Assembly: GCA_963741525.1 (NCBI GenBank)
Contig: CAVUIW010000022.1
Span: 124,001-188,000, forward strand
Direction of reading: 5' to 3'
DNA: 64,000 bases
From: JANNSX01 sp963741525
Lineage (GTDB): Bacteria > Pseudomonadota > Alphaproteobacteria > Rhizobiales > Hyphomicrobiaceae
The notes under the pieces are model-generated. The model saw only the letters and a list, made by a program, of their open reading frames with translations. It was not told the origin of the DNA and made no database searches. This document shows positions 45,605 to 54,753 of this stretch, in pieces (position 1 is the first letter of the stretch; every line of letters begins with the position of its first letter). The translations under genes and the position numbers were made by a program.

Positions 45605-47950
45605 ATGGCACAAGACGGCATCGGCGCCTCGGTCAAACGGCGCGAGGATGCGAGGTTCCTCAAAGGCATCGGCAAATACACCGATGACATGGTGTACCCG
45701 CGGCAGACCTATTGCTACTTCCTGCGCTCCACGATCGCGCACGGCAAGCTGAATTCAGTCGACACGGCGGCAGCCTCCAAGATGCCGGGCGTCGTCGCGA
45801 TCCTGACGGCGGCCGACTTCGCCAGTGTCGGCGGCGTGCCGTGCGGCTGGCTCATCACGGGCACGGGCGGCCCGATGAAAGAGCCCAAGCATCCGATTCT
45901 CGCCGACGGCAAGGTCCGCCATGTGGGTGACCCCATCGCCGCCGTGATCGCCGAGAGCCTGGCCGAGGCCAAGGACGCGGCGGAGGCGATCAACCTGGAT
46001 ATCACCGAGCTGCCGGCCGTCATCGACATGAAGAAGGCGCTCAAGGGGGGCGGCACACCCGTCCACGAAGAGGCGCCCGACAATCTCTGCTTCGACTGGG
46101 TGTTCCCGGACACCAAGGCAGATGTGGAAGCAGCCATCGCCGGCGCCCATCACGTCACGAAGCTCGACCTCGTCAACAATCGCCTCATCGCCAATGCGAT
46201 GGAGCCGCGCGCGGCGATCGGCGTCTACGACCCCTCGATGGACGAGCATACGCTCATCACCACGAGCCAGAACCCGCACGTCATCCGCCTGTTGATGGGC
46301 GCCTTCGTGCTCGGCATCCCCGAACACAAGCTCCGCGTCTATGCGCCCGACGTCGGCGGCGGCTTTGGCTCGAAGATCTATCACTATGCCGAGGAGGCGG
46401 CCGTCACCTGGGCCGCCAAGAAGATCGGCCGCCCCGTCAAGTGGACGGCCGAACGCTCGGAGAGCTTCATCTCCGATGCCCACGGACGTGATCACGTCAC
46501 CCACGCCGAAATGGCATTCGACAAAGACGGCAAGATCGTCGCGTTGAAGTGCGAGACGCTCGCCAACATGGGCGCCTATCTCTCGACCTTCGCGCCCTGC
46601 GTGCCGACCTGGCTGCATGGCACGCTGCTCGCCGGCCAATACACGAACCCGAAAATCTACTGCAACGTGAAGGCGGTGTTCACGAACACCGTGCCGGTCG
46701 ACGCCTATCGCGGCGCTGGCCGCCCGGAGGCGACCTATATCCTCGAACGCATCATCTCCAAGGCCGCGCGCGAGCTCGGTATCGATCAGGTGGAGCTGCG
46801 GCGGCGGAATTTCATCCAGCCCAACCAGTTCCCCTATCAGACGCCAGTTGCGCTCGTGTACGACACCGGCAACTACGGGGCCTCCATGGATGCTGCCGTG
46901 AAACTCGCCGACTACACGGGCTTCGAGGCGCGCCGCGCGGCCGCCAAGGCCAAGGGCAAGCTTCGCGGCATCGGCGTCTGCTCCTACATCGAGGCTTGCG
47001 GCATCGCGCCGTCGAGCCTGGTGGGCGCGCTCGGCGCCCGAGCCGGTCTCTACGAGGCAGCGACCATCCGCGTGAACCCGACGGGCTCCGTGACGGTGCT
47101 GACCGGCTCGCACAGCCACGGCCAGGGCCACGAGACGACCTTTGCCCAAGTGGTCGCCGACAAGCTCGGCATCTCAGCGGACGCCGTCGAGATCGTGCAC
47201 GGCGACACCGACAAGGTACCATTTGGCATGGGCACCTACGGCTCGCGCTCGATCGCGGTCGGCGGTGCGGCCATCGTCAATGCGCTGAACAAGGTCATCG
47301 ACAAGGGCCGCAAGATCGCGGCCCATCTGCTCGAGGCCTCCGAGAGCGACATCGTCTACGAGGGCGGCGCCTACAAGGTGAAGGGGACCGACAAGCAGAA
47401 GACCTTCGGCGAGATCGCGCTGACGGCCTATGTGCCTCACAAGTACCCGCTCGAAACCCTCGAGCCGGGTCTCGAGGAGACCGCCTTCTACGATCCGAAG
47501 AACTTCACCTTCCCGGCCGGTACTTACATCGCCGAGGTCGAGATTGATCCCGACACCGGCAAGACCCAGGTCGTGCAGTTCACGGCGGCCGACGATTTCG
47601 GCAACATCATCAATCCGATGATCGTCGAGGGGCAGGTGCATGGCGGCCTCGTGCAGGGCATCGGCCAGGCGCTGTTCGAAAACGCCGTCTACGACGAGAA
47701 CGGCCAACTCGTCTCCGGCTCCTTCATGGACTACACCATGCCGCGCGCCGACGACGTGCCTTCGTTCCAGGTGACGACGACCTCGACACCCTGCACGCAT
47801 AATCCGCTGGGCGTGAAGGGATGCGGTGAGGCCGGGGCCATCGGTTCGCCACCGGCCATCATCAACGCCATCTGCGACGCCATCGGCGCCGATCACATCG
47901 AGATGCCGGCCACACCTGAGAAGGTCTGGCGGGCGATCCACAAGGTTTAA
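45605..47950 (+). CDS. coxL: Molybdenum hydroxylase large subunit, form II CO-dehydrogenase-like
   Basis: A 781-residue xanthine-oxidase-family subunit. The active-site loop is AYRGAGR (367-373), the form II signature, not the AYxCSFR with Cys found in true aerobic CO dehydrogenases. Molybdopterin motifs include GGGFGSKIYHY and SHSHGQGHETTFAQV, and the catalytic Glu is in KGCGEAGAIG near residue 740. It hydroxylates a carbon next to N or C=O in an unknown substrate; CO oxidation is unlikely. The FAD subunit gene follows 18 bases later. Confidence 0.92.
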   Translation: MAQDGIGASVKRREDARFLKGIGKYTDDMVYPRQTYCYFLRSTIAHGKLNSVDTAAASKMPGVVAILTAADFASVGGVPCGWLITGTGGPMKEPKHPILADGKVRHVGDPIAAVIAESLAEAKDAAEAINLDITELPAVIDMKKALKGGGTPVHEEAPDNLCFDWVFPDTKADVEAAIAGAHHVTKLDLVNNRLIANAMEPRAAIGVYDPSMDEHTLITTSQNPHVIRLLMGAFVLGIPEHKLRVYAPDVGGGFGSKIYHYAEEAAVTWAAKKIGRPVKWTAERSESFISDAHGRDHVTHAEMAFDKDGKIVALKCETLANMGAYLSTFAPCVPTWLHGTLLAGQYTNPKIYCNVKAVFTNTVPVDAYRGAGRPEATYILERIISKAARELGIDQVELRRRNFIQPNQFPYQTPVALVYDTGNYGASMDAAVKLADYTGFEARRAAAKAKGKLRGIGVCSYIEACGIAPSSLVGALGARAGLYEAATIRVNPTGSVTVLTGSHSHGQGHETTFAQVVADKLGISADAVEIVHGDTDKVPFGMGTYGSRSIAVGGAAIVNALNKVIDKGRKIAAHLLEASESDIVYEGGAYKVKGTDKQKTFGEIALTAYVPHKYPLETLEPGLEETAFYDPKNFTFPAGTYIAEVEIDPDTGKTQVVQFTAADDFGNIINPMIVEGQVHGGLVQGIGQALFENAVYDENGQLVSGSFMDYTMPRADDVPSFQVTTTSTPCTHNPLGVKGCGEAGAIGSPPAIINAICDAIGADHIEMPATPEKVWRAIHKV

Positions 47951-47968
47951 GGGACGGGAGAGAGAACC

Positions 47969-48769
47969 ATGTACGCATTTGAAGTCGTCCGTCCCAGCTC
48001 GGTCGCAGACGCGGCCAAGGCGCTCTCCGGCGAGGCCAAGGTGCTCGCCGGCGGGCATACCCTCATCCCGACCCTCAAGATGCGGCTTGCCAATCCCGGC
48101 AAGCTCGTCGACCTCTCCGGCATCGGTGAGCTCAAGGGCATCCGGCGCGATGGCGGCAATCTCGTCATCGGCGCCATGACGCGCCATGCGGAGGTCGCCT
48201 CCAGCCCCGAGGTCAGGTCGGCGATCCCAGCGCTCGCCTATCTCGCGGGCCACATCGGCGATCCGCAGGTGAGAAACGCCGGTACGATCGGCGGCTCGGT
48301 CGCCAACAACGATCCGGCGGCCGACTATCCCGCCGCTCTGCTGGCGCTCGGCGCAACCATCGTCACCAACAAGCGGGAGATCGCGGCCGACAGCTACTTC
48401 ACCGGCTTGTTCTCAACAGCACTCGGGGCGGACGAAATCATCACGGCGATCCGCTTCCCGGTGCCGGGCAAGGCCGGCTACGCCAAATTCGAGCAGCCGG
48501 CGTCACGCTATGCGCTGGTCGGTGTGTTCGTCGCCAAGACAGCGTCGGGCGTCGGCGCGGTGCGTGTCGCCGTGACGGGGGCCGGCGCCAACGGCGTGTT
48601 CCGGGCCGAAGCGGTGGAGAAGGCGCTCGCCATCTCCTTTGCCGCCGATGCGGCCAAGGGCGCCAAGGCGGCCGAGAGCGGCCTCATCTCCGACATCCAC
48701 GGCTCGGCCAAGTATCGTGCGGCCTTGATCCCGGTCATGGCGGCACGGGCGGTGGCGAACGCAGGTTGA
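47969..48769 (+). CDS. coxM: Molybdenum hydroxylase FAD-binding medium subunit
   Basis: A 266-residue flavoprotein with the FAD loops VLAGGHTLIPTLKMRLANP and HIGDPQVRNAGTIGGSVANNDPAADYPAAL, and a C-terminal CO_deh_flav_C domain. It receives electrons from the iron-sulfur subunit. It completes the coxSLM set. Two tandem hairpin repeats lie between it and the moxR-type gene. Confidence 0.93.
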   Translation: MYAFEVVRPSSVADAAKALSGEAKVLAGGHTLIPTLKMRLANPGKLVDLSGIGELKGIRRDGGNLVIGAMTRHAEVASSPEVRSAIPALAYLAGHIGDPQVRNAGTIGGSVANNDPAADYPAALLALGATIVTNKREIAADSYFTGLFSTALGADEIITAIRFPVPGKAGYAKFEQPASRYALVGVFVAKTASGVGAVRVAVTGAGANGVFRAEAVEKALAISFAADAAKGAKAAESGLISDIHGSAKYRAALIPVMAARAVANAG

Positions 48770-48814
48770 TCGGGATCCGGCAGCTTAGCAAGCAATCGCG
48801 AGGGCGCCGGGCAA

Positions 48815-48890
48815 CTAGAGTCCCGTTCCGCAAATGCCGACCACTTTGCAGCGGGCACTTTCGGCATTTGCGGGACATGAGGGACACTAG
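48815..48890. repeat. Covarying hairpin repeat, element 3
   Basis: A 76-base hairpin with outer arms ctagagtccc/gggacactag (one mismatch) and inner arms ttccgcaaatgccga/tcggcatttgcggga. It belongs to the same family as 9590 and 9681, with the shared core CAAATGCCG/CGGCATTTG. Confidence 0.85.
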
Positions 48891-48904
48891 GATCTCTAAG
48901 CTTT

Positions 48905-48977
48905 CTCGTGTGATGTTCCGCAAATGCCGTCGGAGCTCGCAGGGCCCTTGTTCGGCATTTGCGAACCATCACACGAG
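48905..48977. repeat. Covarying hairpin repeat, element 4
   Basis: A 73-base hairpin with perfect outer arms ctcgtgtgatg/catcacacgag and inner arms ttccgcaaatgccg/cggcatttgcgaa. It follows element 3 after 14 bases, nearly the same spacing as in the pair at 9590-9752. Confidence 0.85.
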
Positions 48978-49008
48978 CGCCTTCTCGCCGTAAGGAGACC
49001 CTCACGCC

Positions 49009-49947
49009 ATGGCGGGACAGCCCACCACCGTCGCCGAGATGAAAGCGCTGCTGAAGAGTGGCGGCTACCTCGCCGATGAGGCGATCGCGACGACGACGTT
49101 CCTGGCGTTGACGCTCGAGCGGCCGCTGTTGCTCGAGGGCGAAGCGGGCGTCGGCAAGACCGAGATCGCCAAGGTGCTCGCGAAAGTCCTCGACCGGCCG
49201 CTGATCCGCCTCCAATGCTACGAGGGCCTCGACGTCTCGACCGCCGTCTACGAGTGGAATTATTCCAAGCAACTCCTGCACATCCGCGCCGCCGAAGCCG
49301 CTGGCGAGCGCGCCGATCTGCTCTCGCTGGAAACCGACATCTTCTCGGGCGACTTCCTCTTGAAGCGCCCGTTGCTCGAAGCCCTCATGCTCTCCCAAGA
49401 GGGCAAGGCGCCGGTGCTGCTGATCGACGAGCTCGACCGGGCGGATGAGCCCTTCGAGGCCTTCCTTCTGGAATTGCTCGGCGACTACCAGGTCACGATC
49501 CCCGAGCTCGGCACCATCAAGGCCGAGAAACCGCCGCTGACCATCCTGACGTCCAACCGCACCCGCGAAGTGCACGATGCCGTGCGCCGCCGCTGCTTCT
49601 ATCACTGGGTCGACTATCCGGGGTTGGAACGCGAGCGGGCGATCCTGCGGCTCAAGGTGCCGCAAGCCGGCGACGCACTCTCCCGCCAGATCGTCGCCTT
49701 CGTACAATCGCTGCGCTCGATGGACCTCTACAAGCACCCAGGCATCGCCGAGAGCATCAACTGGGCTCAAGCGCTGACGGCACTCAATGCGGTGTCTCTC
49801 GACCGCGAGAACGTCGATACAACCTTAGGTACGCTCCTCAAATACCAGGACGACATCGCCCGCATCCAGGGCAGCGAGGCGGCCCGCATTCTGGAGAAGG
49901 TCAAAGGCGAGGCCCGCTCGGTCGCCGAAAGCGCCAAAGCCGATTGA
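49009..49947 (+). CDS. coxD: MoxR-family AAA+ ATPase (CoxD-like)
   Basis: A 312-residue AAA+ protein with Walker A GEAGVGKT (44-51), Walker B VLLIDELDRAD, sensor 1 LTSNRTREVHDAV and an arginine-finger region RRRCFYHW. CoxD-type chaperones mature the Mo active site together with the VWA protein CoxE. No VWA gene follows here, so the partner must be elsewhere or missing. It is probably co-transcribed with coxSLM despite the hairpin pair between them. Confidence 0.9.
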   Translation: MAGQPTTVAEMKALLKSGGYLADEAIATTTFLALTLERPLLLEGEAGVGKTEIAKVLAKVLDRPLIRLQCYEGLDVSTAVYEWNYSKQLLHIRAAEAAGERADLLSLETDIFSGDFLLKRPLLEALMLSQEGKAPVLLIDELDRADEPFEAFLLELLGDYQVTIPELGTIKAEKPPLTILTSNRTREVHDAVRRRCFYHWVDYPGLERERAILRLKVPQAGDALSRQIVAFVQSLRSMDLYKHPGIAESINWAQALTALNAVSLDRENVDTTLGTLLKYQDDIARIQGSEAARILEKVKGEARSVAESAKAD

Positions 49948-50016
49948 CGGGCCGCCATGGTCCTGCCACGGGCGTTCGCTAAGAACGCCTGCGGACTAAG
50001 TCCTGGGGAGGGGCAC

Positions 50017-50364
50017 ATGCGTGACGAGCGGCCGACATTCGGCGGGCGACTGGCGCGCTTGATCCTGCGCATCATCGGCTTTTTCTTCGTCGTGATCCTG
50101 GTCTGGGTCGCCTATGTCTATCTCTATGCCTATCAGCCCGATTTTCTCGGCCGGGCGTACAACATGCTCCGGCCGGTGACCACCACGTTGTTTCAGCTCA
50201 TCGAAGCCTGGTTTCCGGAATCCGTGAAATACAAAATCACCGCGATCCTCACTGATGAGTTGGGTCCGCGTGCATTGTTCTTGCTGATTCTCGGCGGGCT
50301 TGGAGAGCTGCTGATCATGTCGATCCTCGGAGCAATCCGCGGTCTCATCCGGGCGATGCGCTGA
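50017..50364 (+). CDS. Small two-TM membrane protein
   Basis: 115 residues from the Met at 50017, which follows a GGGGAGGGG ribosome site; an upstream frame from 49957 is less likely. One hydrophobic helix at about 14-38 (LILRIIGFFFVVILVWVAYV) and a second at about 88-108 (ALFLLILGGLGELLIMSILG) flank a loop. No known family. It ends 6 bases before the next gene, so it is part of the same unit. Confidence 0.7.
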   Translation: MRDERPTFGGRLARLILRIIGFFFVVILVWVAYVYLYAYQPDFLGRAYNMLRPVTTTLFQLIEAWFPESVKYKITAILTDELGPRALFLLILGGLGELLIMSILGAIRGLIRAMR

Positions 50365-50370
50365 GGGACG

Positions 50371-51540
50371 ATGTTCAGGCTCGCGATGGTCCTGCTCTTC
50401 GGCATGTTCGCCGTCCCGGCCCGCGCCGAGGCCGACCTCTCGCCGCTGTCGGCCGAGGAGCGCGCGGTTTACGCCACGTGGAAGCGCGCGCGCGACGCCT
50501 ACGAGGCGGACGCCGAGGTCTATTGGTCGCGCACCGTCGAACTTCGCAAGCTCCGCCGCGAGAAGAGCGCGGCCGGCGATCAGCTCACGCGCGACGACTA
50601 TGTGCTGGAGCAGCCGCCGGCCTATGACGGCCCGGAGGAACCCAAAAAACTTCTCGCCAAGCTAAGACCTAAGGATCGCGAGAAGGCGAAGAACCCGAGG
50701 AAGGCCGATCCGATCCTGCCGATCAGCGCCTATGTCGAAGCCGCGCGCGACATCTACGGTTTTGTGCCGGATGCGGCGAGCGAGCGGCGGTTCAAGCAGA
50801 GCTACGCAGCCGAAGCCGTGCGACTGGGCTTCACCGCCGATCAGATCGTGCGCGTCTATGCGCTCGAAACCGGCGGCATCGGCACCTTTGACATGCAGTC
50901 CGGCATGCATCCCGTCACGGGGAAGGGGAAGCCGATCTCCACCGCCGTCGGCTACGCCCAGCTCGTCGATGCGAACTCCGTCGGCGCGATCGTGCATCAC
51001 GGCGAGGGCTGGGCGAAGCGGCTCCTCATGATGGCAGCCGGGTCGAATGGCGAGCGCGCGCGGAAGCTCGAAGCCAAGGCGCGTGTCCTTCTCCGGATGC
51101 GAGAGGATGCGCTCACCGTTCCCGACGAGTGGACGGCGCACAGGGTCTACGCGCAGAAGCGCAAGGGCATGGCCGTCCACGCGCTCAATCTCGATGCCGA
51201 CATCGGCCCCTGGATGCAAGTGCAGAAGCTCGAGGACACGCGGCTGTTCGCCGTGCGCAAGGGCAAGACCCGGCTTACGGGGGCAGAGCTCGAGATCATG
51301 AATCTCGCCGGTCCCCAGTCGGGCTTCGAGATGCAACTCAAGCTAACCCGCGACCTGCCGACCGCCAACTTCTTCGAGCGCAAGGGCTATGAGCGCAACT
51401 CAATCGTGCGCGGCCGGACGGCGGGCCAACTGCTCGCCGAGATCGAGAAGCGCATGGAGGCCCATCTCGAAGAGAAGGGGGCGGTCGAGTTTCTGGACGT
51501 GTTTCGGGAACTCGATGAAACGAGTGATCTTGGCGACTGA
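50371..51540 (+). CDS. Secreted transglycosylase-like hypothetical protein
   Basis: A 389-residue exported protein (signal MFRLAMVLLFGMFAVPARA). A basic, charged region comes first. A segment at about 160-200 (IVRVYALETGGIGTFDMQSG, STAVGYAQLVDANSVG) then has the Glu-then-GYAQL pattern of lysozyme-like transglycosylases, with the possible catalytic Glu in ALETGG. That assignment is inference. It could remodel the cell wall. It is close behind the small membrane protein gene. Confidence 0.65.
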   Translation: MFRLAMVLLFGMFAVPARAEADLSPLSAEERAVYATWKRARDAYEADAEVYWSRTVELRKLRREKSAAGDQLTRDDYVLEQPPAYDGPEEPKKLLAKLRPKDREKAKNPRKADPILPISAYVEAARDIYGFVPDAASERRFKQSYAAEAVRLGFTADQIVRVYALETGGIGTFDMQSGMHPVTGKGKPISTAVGYAQLVDANSVGAIVHHGEGWAKRLLMMAAGSNGERARKLEAKARVLLRMREDALTVPDEWTAHRVYAQKRKGMAVHALNLDADIGPWMQVQKLEDTRLFAVRKGKTRLTGAELEIMNLAGPQSGFEMQLKLTRDLPTANFFERKGYERNSIVRGRTAGQLLAEIEKRMEAHLEEKGAVEFLDVFRELDETSDLGD

Positions 51541-51700
51541 CGCCTGGGAGCGTGCGCCGCATTGTCGAGAGACATACGGGTCCCGTGTGCGCTGGTGGCT
51601 TGGCCAGGAGTAGCCGATCGATATGACCCGGACTTTTGCCAGTTGGCGATTGGATCGATAGGCTCCGTTCCCAACCGCGCGGCTCTACGAAGGAGCTCCC

Positions 51701-52282
51701 ATGTCCAAGATCCAGACCCAGGGCGTCCACCACATCACCTTCATGGGCGCCGACCGACAGACATCCATCGATTTCTGGCAGGGCGTGCTCGGCATGCCCT
51801 TCGTGTTCGAGCAGCCCAATCTCGACGCGCCGGACCAGAACCATCTCTACTTCGATCCGGGCGACGGGCGCCTGATCACGATTTTCACCAGCGAAATCTG
51901 GCCGAAGGATTCCTCGCCCAATCCGACCGGGACCGGCAATGTCCATCACATCGCCTTCACCGTCTCGCGCGCGACCTACACCCAGACGGTCAAGCGCCTG
52001 AAGTCGCGCCGCATCGCCTCATCGGGCGAGGTCGATCGCGGTTTCATGCATTCGATTTACTTCCGCGAGCCGCTGGGCCAGCTGCTCGAGCTCGCGTGCT
52101 ACAAGTTCGAGCCGCCGGTTGGGTTCACGCACGCCGACGTGCTCCGCGAGGCCCACAACATCCGTGTTGCGGCGGGGGCCTACAACATCGCCGACGAGCA
52201 TCTGGCGGATGCGATCGAGAAGTTGTCGGTGAAGCCCGATCCGGATGTGACGAAGGATAGGCCAGCGCAGCCGCAGAGCTAG
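51701..52282 (+). CDS. VOC family dioxygenase-like protein
   Basis: A 193-residue protein with two beta-alpha-beta-beta-beta modules. The first has His in VHHITFMGADRQTSIDFWQ, the second has His in VHHIAFTVSRATYTQTV, and Glu is in GQLLELACYKF. This is the 2-His-1-carboxylate layout of extradiol dioxygenases or glyoxalases. It lies 12 bases upstream of the enolase-superfamily gene. The substrate is unknown. Confidence 0.83.
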   Translation: MSKIQTQGVHHITFMGADRQTSIDFWQGVLGMPFVFEQPNLDAPDQNHLYFDPGDGRLITIFTSEIWPKDSSPNPTGTGNVHHIAFTVSRATYTQTVKRLKSRRIASSGEVDRGFMHSIYFREPLGQLLELACYKFEPPVGFTHADVLREAHNIRVAAGAYNIADEHLADAIEKLSVKPDPDVTKDRPAQPQS

Positions 52283-52294
52283 GGGAGTGCACCG

Positions 52295-53477
52295 ATGGCC
52301 GCTTCGATTTCTCCGATCGCTCGCGTCGAGGTCATACCGATTTCTCTGCCCGAGGCGGAAAAGAACGACCTCGACGGCACCACCGACACGATCCTCGTCA
52401 GGACCTTCGACGAGGCGGGACGCATGGGCTTTGGCGAGACGGATGCGCCGCCCGAGGTGGCCAAGGCTTTCATCACCATGCCGACCGCGCATCTGTGGTC
52501 GCGCAACATGACGGAGGTGCTGATCGGCGCTGACCCGATCGAGATCGCGGCACTTTGGGAGAAGCTTTACGTCGGCACATTCTGGCCGGGACGGCGAGGC
52601 CTCGGTCTCCATGCCATCGGTGCCATCGACTTGGCGCTCCACGATCTCGCGGGCAAGCAGCTGGGTGTGCCGGCCTACAAGCTCATGGGCGGCGCGCGAC
52701 GTGAAACGCTTCGGCCCTACTGCACAATCTGGCCGGGCCTGCCGCAGGGCCGTTCGATCGGCGAGGTGATGAAGGAGATCGGCCGGCAGTTCGATCTGGC
52801 ACTCGCCAACGGTTTTCGCGCCGTCAAGATGGAGGTGATTTTCCAGGACCTCGTGACCGATCGCGAGCTCGTCCAGTGCATCAAGCAGGGGCGAAAGATG
52901 CTCGGGCCCGATATCCAGATGGCGCTAGACTTCGGCTATCGCTGGTCGAATTGGATGGATGCGCGCTGGGTCATCGAGCGTGTCTCCGACTGCGACATCT
53001 TCTTCGCGGAAGCGGCCTTGCAGCACGATGATCTCGACGGCCATGCGCGCCTCGCCGCCGTCGCGCCGATGCGGGTCTGCGGGGCCGAGGCCGCCGCCGG
53101 CCGCCACGAGATCCGCGAGTGGCTCGAGCGCGGGCGCGTGCATGTCGTGCAACCGAACATCGCCCGGACCGGCGGTCTCACCGAGATCAAACGCATTGCC
53201 GAGATGTGCGAGATGGCCGGCGCCGAGGTCATTCCGCACGGTTGGAAGACCGGCATCACCTCGGCAGCGGGCCGTCACTTCCAAGCCGCCTGCCCGGCGT
53301 CGCCGCTCTTCGAGTATGTCTCGCCCAAGGTCTTCGAACTCGACACTGCGCCGCGAGCTGGTTTCGCCGGAGCCGGAGGTGGTCGAGGGCGCAATGGCGC
53401 TCCCCGAGGGGCCGGGCCTCGGGATCGCGTTGAACGAGGAGATTGTGGAGAGGTATCGGATGGATCGGCGGGCATGA
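52295..53477 (+). pseudogene. Mandelate racemase/muconate lactonizing enzyme family protein, C-terminal frameshift
   Basis: About 394 residues of enolase-superfamily barrel. The capping domain is MAASISPIARVEVIPISLPE onwards. Then come a Lys-containing strand RAVKMEVIF, metal ligands Asp in QMALDFGYRW and Glu in FFAEAALQ and GAEAA, and His in EVIPHGWKTG. Near 53345 the frame changes; the expected C-terminus RRELVSPEPEVVEGAMALP through EEIVERYRMDRRA is in the next frame, explained by one extra base. Members act as sugar-acid dehydratases or racemases. Confidence 0.82.
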
Positions 53478-53483
53478 TTGTGC

Positions 53484-53987
53484 TTACCGCACCCCCGCCA
53501 CCTCACCTCGATACTCCTCGAGCGCCCCCTCGGCCAACTCGATCGCCAGCAACCGCGCCGGATTGACCGGGCCAGGCAGCTTAATCTGCCCCTCGGGCAC
53601 GGCCGCGAAGCCGAAGCGTTCGTAGTAGGGGAGATCACCCACCAGGAAGACCAAACGCATGCCGTCCTCGCGTGCCCTCACCAGCGCCTCGCCGACCAAC
53701 CGGCGGCCGATGCCCTGGCCGGCGAGGCGGGGCGTCACGGCCAAGGGGCCCAGCATCAAGACTTCGCCCTGACCGCCAATGGTCACCGGCGTCATGCGCA
53801 AGGAGGCGACGACCTCATCGCCAATGGACGCGCAAAGACAATGCTTAGAGAACTCAGGCCCGCCCTCGCGTACCCGGTAAGCGGCGCGCGCGAAGCGGCC
53901 CGGGCTGAAGCACAGGTCCTGGAGGTCTTGGATCGACGGGAGGTCGGCGGCCGTCACCGGCCGGAAGAGAATGACATAGGGGGACAT
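53484..53987 (-). CDS. GNAT family N-acetyltransferase (YhbS-like)
   Basis: 167 residues starting MSPYVILFRPVTAADLPSIQ at 53987. The acetyl-CoA loop is LAVTPRLAGQGIGRRLVGEAL and the C-terminal block is FLVGDLPYYERFGFAAVPEGQ, as in YhbS-type proteins. It transfers an acyl group to an unknown amine. The frame is open further upstream but without homology. It converges on the enolase-superfamily gene. Confidence 0.88.
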   Translation of the reverse strand: MSPYVILFRPVTAADLPSIQDLQDLCFSPGRFARAAYRVREGGPEFSKHCLCASIGDEVVASLRMTPVTIGGQGEVLMLGPLAVTPRLAGQGIGRRLVGEALVRAREDGMRLVFLVGDLPYYERFGFAAVPEGQIKLPGPVNPARLLAIELAEGALEEYRGEVAGVR

Positions 53988-54252
53988 GGCGAGGAGGCTT
54001 TCGAACTCTGAGGAAAGGAAGTGGTCGAGGGTCCTCAGGGGTCGTCTCTTGCCGGCCTCGGCTCGTGCGATCAGGGGCTGCGAGCGGCGGGAACGGTTGG
54101 GAGGGCGACGCCCATGGCGCTGAGGGGCGCCTGTCGTCGGCCGAAGCCCACCAATCCTGTGATCCGCTCTATCATGGGACGCGCTGATACCGTCAATTCG
54201 TTGGTCCGGCAAGAGAATGTTGTGGGCCGCGCGGCAATTTCAAGACCCGCCG

Positions 54253-54714
54253 TCACCAATTTGTTGCCGGCGGGCCGCCGCCGGCGATCTCGTCGAGCCG
54301 CCGCCGGGCGCCGTCGGCAAGCTGTTCCGGTAGAGCATCAATGGCGAAGAACCGGCTCTCCAGGATTTCGGCATTGGATTTTGGGACTGAGGGTCGCTCG
54401 AACGACCTGCAAAGGAAGACGGCGATGTGATCGCCCGGAAAAGCTCGGAAATTGGTGAAGACGCCGTGCAGCACCGGCCTTTCCGTCAAGTGGACGCCTG
54501 CCTCCTCCTGAAGCTCCCGGGCCAGTGCCTCCTCGGCAGACTCACCCCATTCGACCCCGCCGCCGGGAAAGTGCCAGCCGGGACGGTAGCCGTGCCGGAC
54601 CAGCAGTACCCCTCCGTCGCCGTCGAGAACAAGGCCTTGAGCGCCGAGCGTCAGCCCCCGCCGCATGCGCCAAAGCGGCTGGAACAGCTTGCCGGAGAGG
54701 TTCAGCAATGGCAT
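54253..54714 (-). CDS. Nudix hydrolase
   Basis: A 153-residue protein with the Nudix box GGGVEWGESAEEALARELQEEAGV (about residues 50-73), which binds the metal and holds the catalytic Glu pair. The N-terminal MRRGLTLGAQGLVLDGDGG leads into the fold. Substrates are nucleoside diphosphates linked to another group, otherwise undefined. It is divergent from the phosphoesterase gene, with about 40 bases between starts. Confidence 0.9.
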   Translation of the reverse strand: MPLLNLSGKLFQPLWRMRRGLTLGAQGLVLDGDGGVLLVRHGYRPGWHFPGGGVEWGESAEEALARELQEEAGVHLTERPVLHGVFTNFRAFPGDHIAVFLCRSFERPSVPKSNAEILESRFFAIDALPEQLADGARRRLDEIAGGGPPATNW

Positions 54715-54753
54715 AGCGGCGGCTCCAGCCGAAAGGGTCGCGAGCTGGCTCGC

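Noticed and set aside
45605..48769. Aerobic carbon monoxide dehydrogenase (form I)
   Set aside because: The large subunit has AYRGAGR instead of the AYxCSFR loop with Cys that is needed for CO oxidation, and the gene order is S-L-M.
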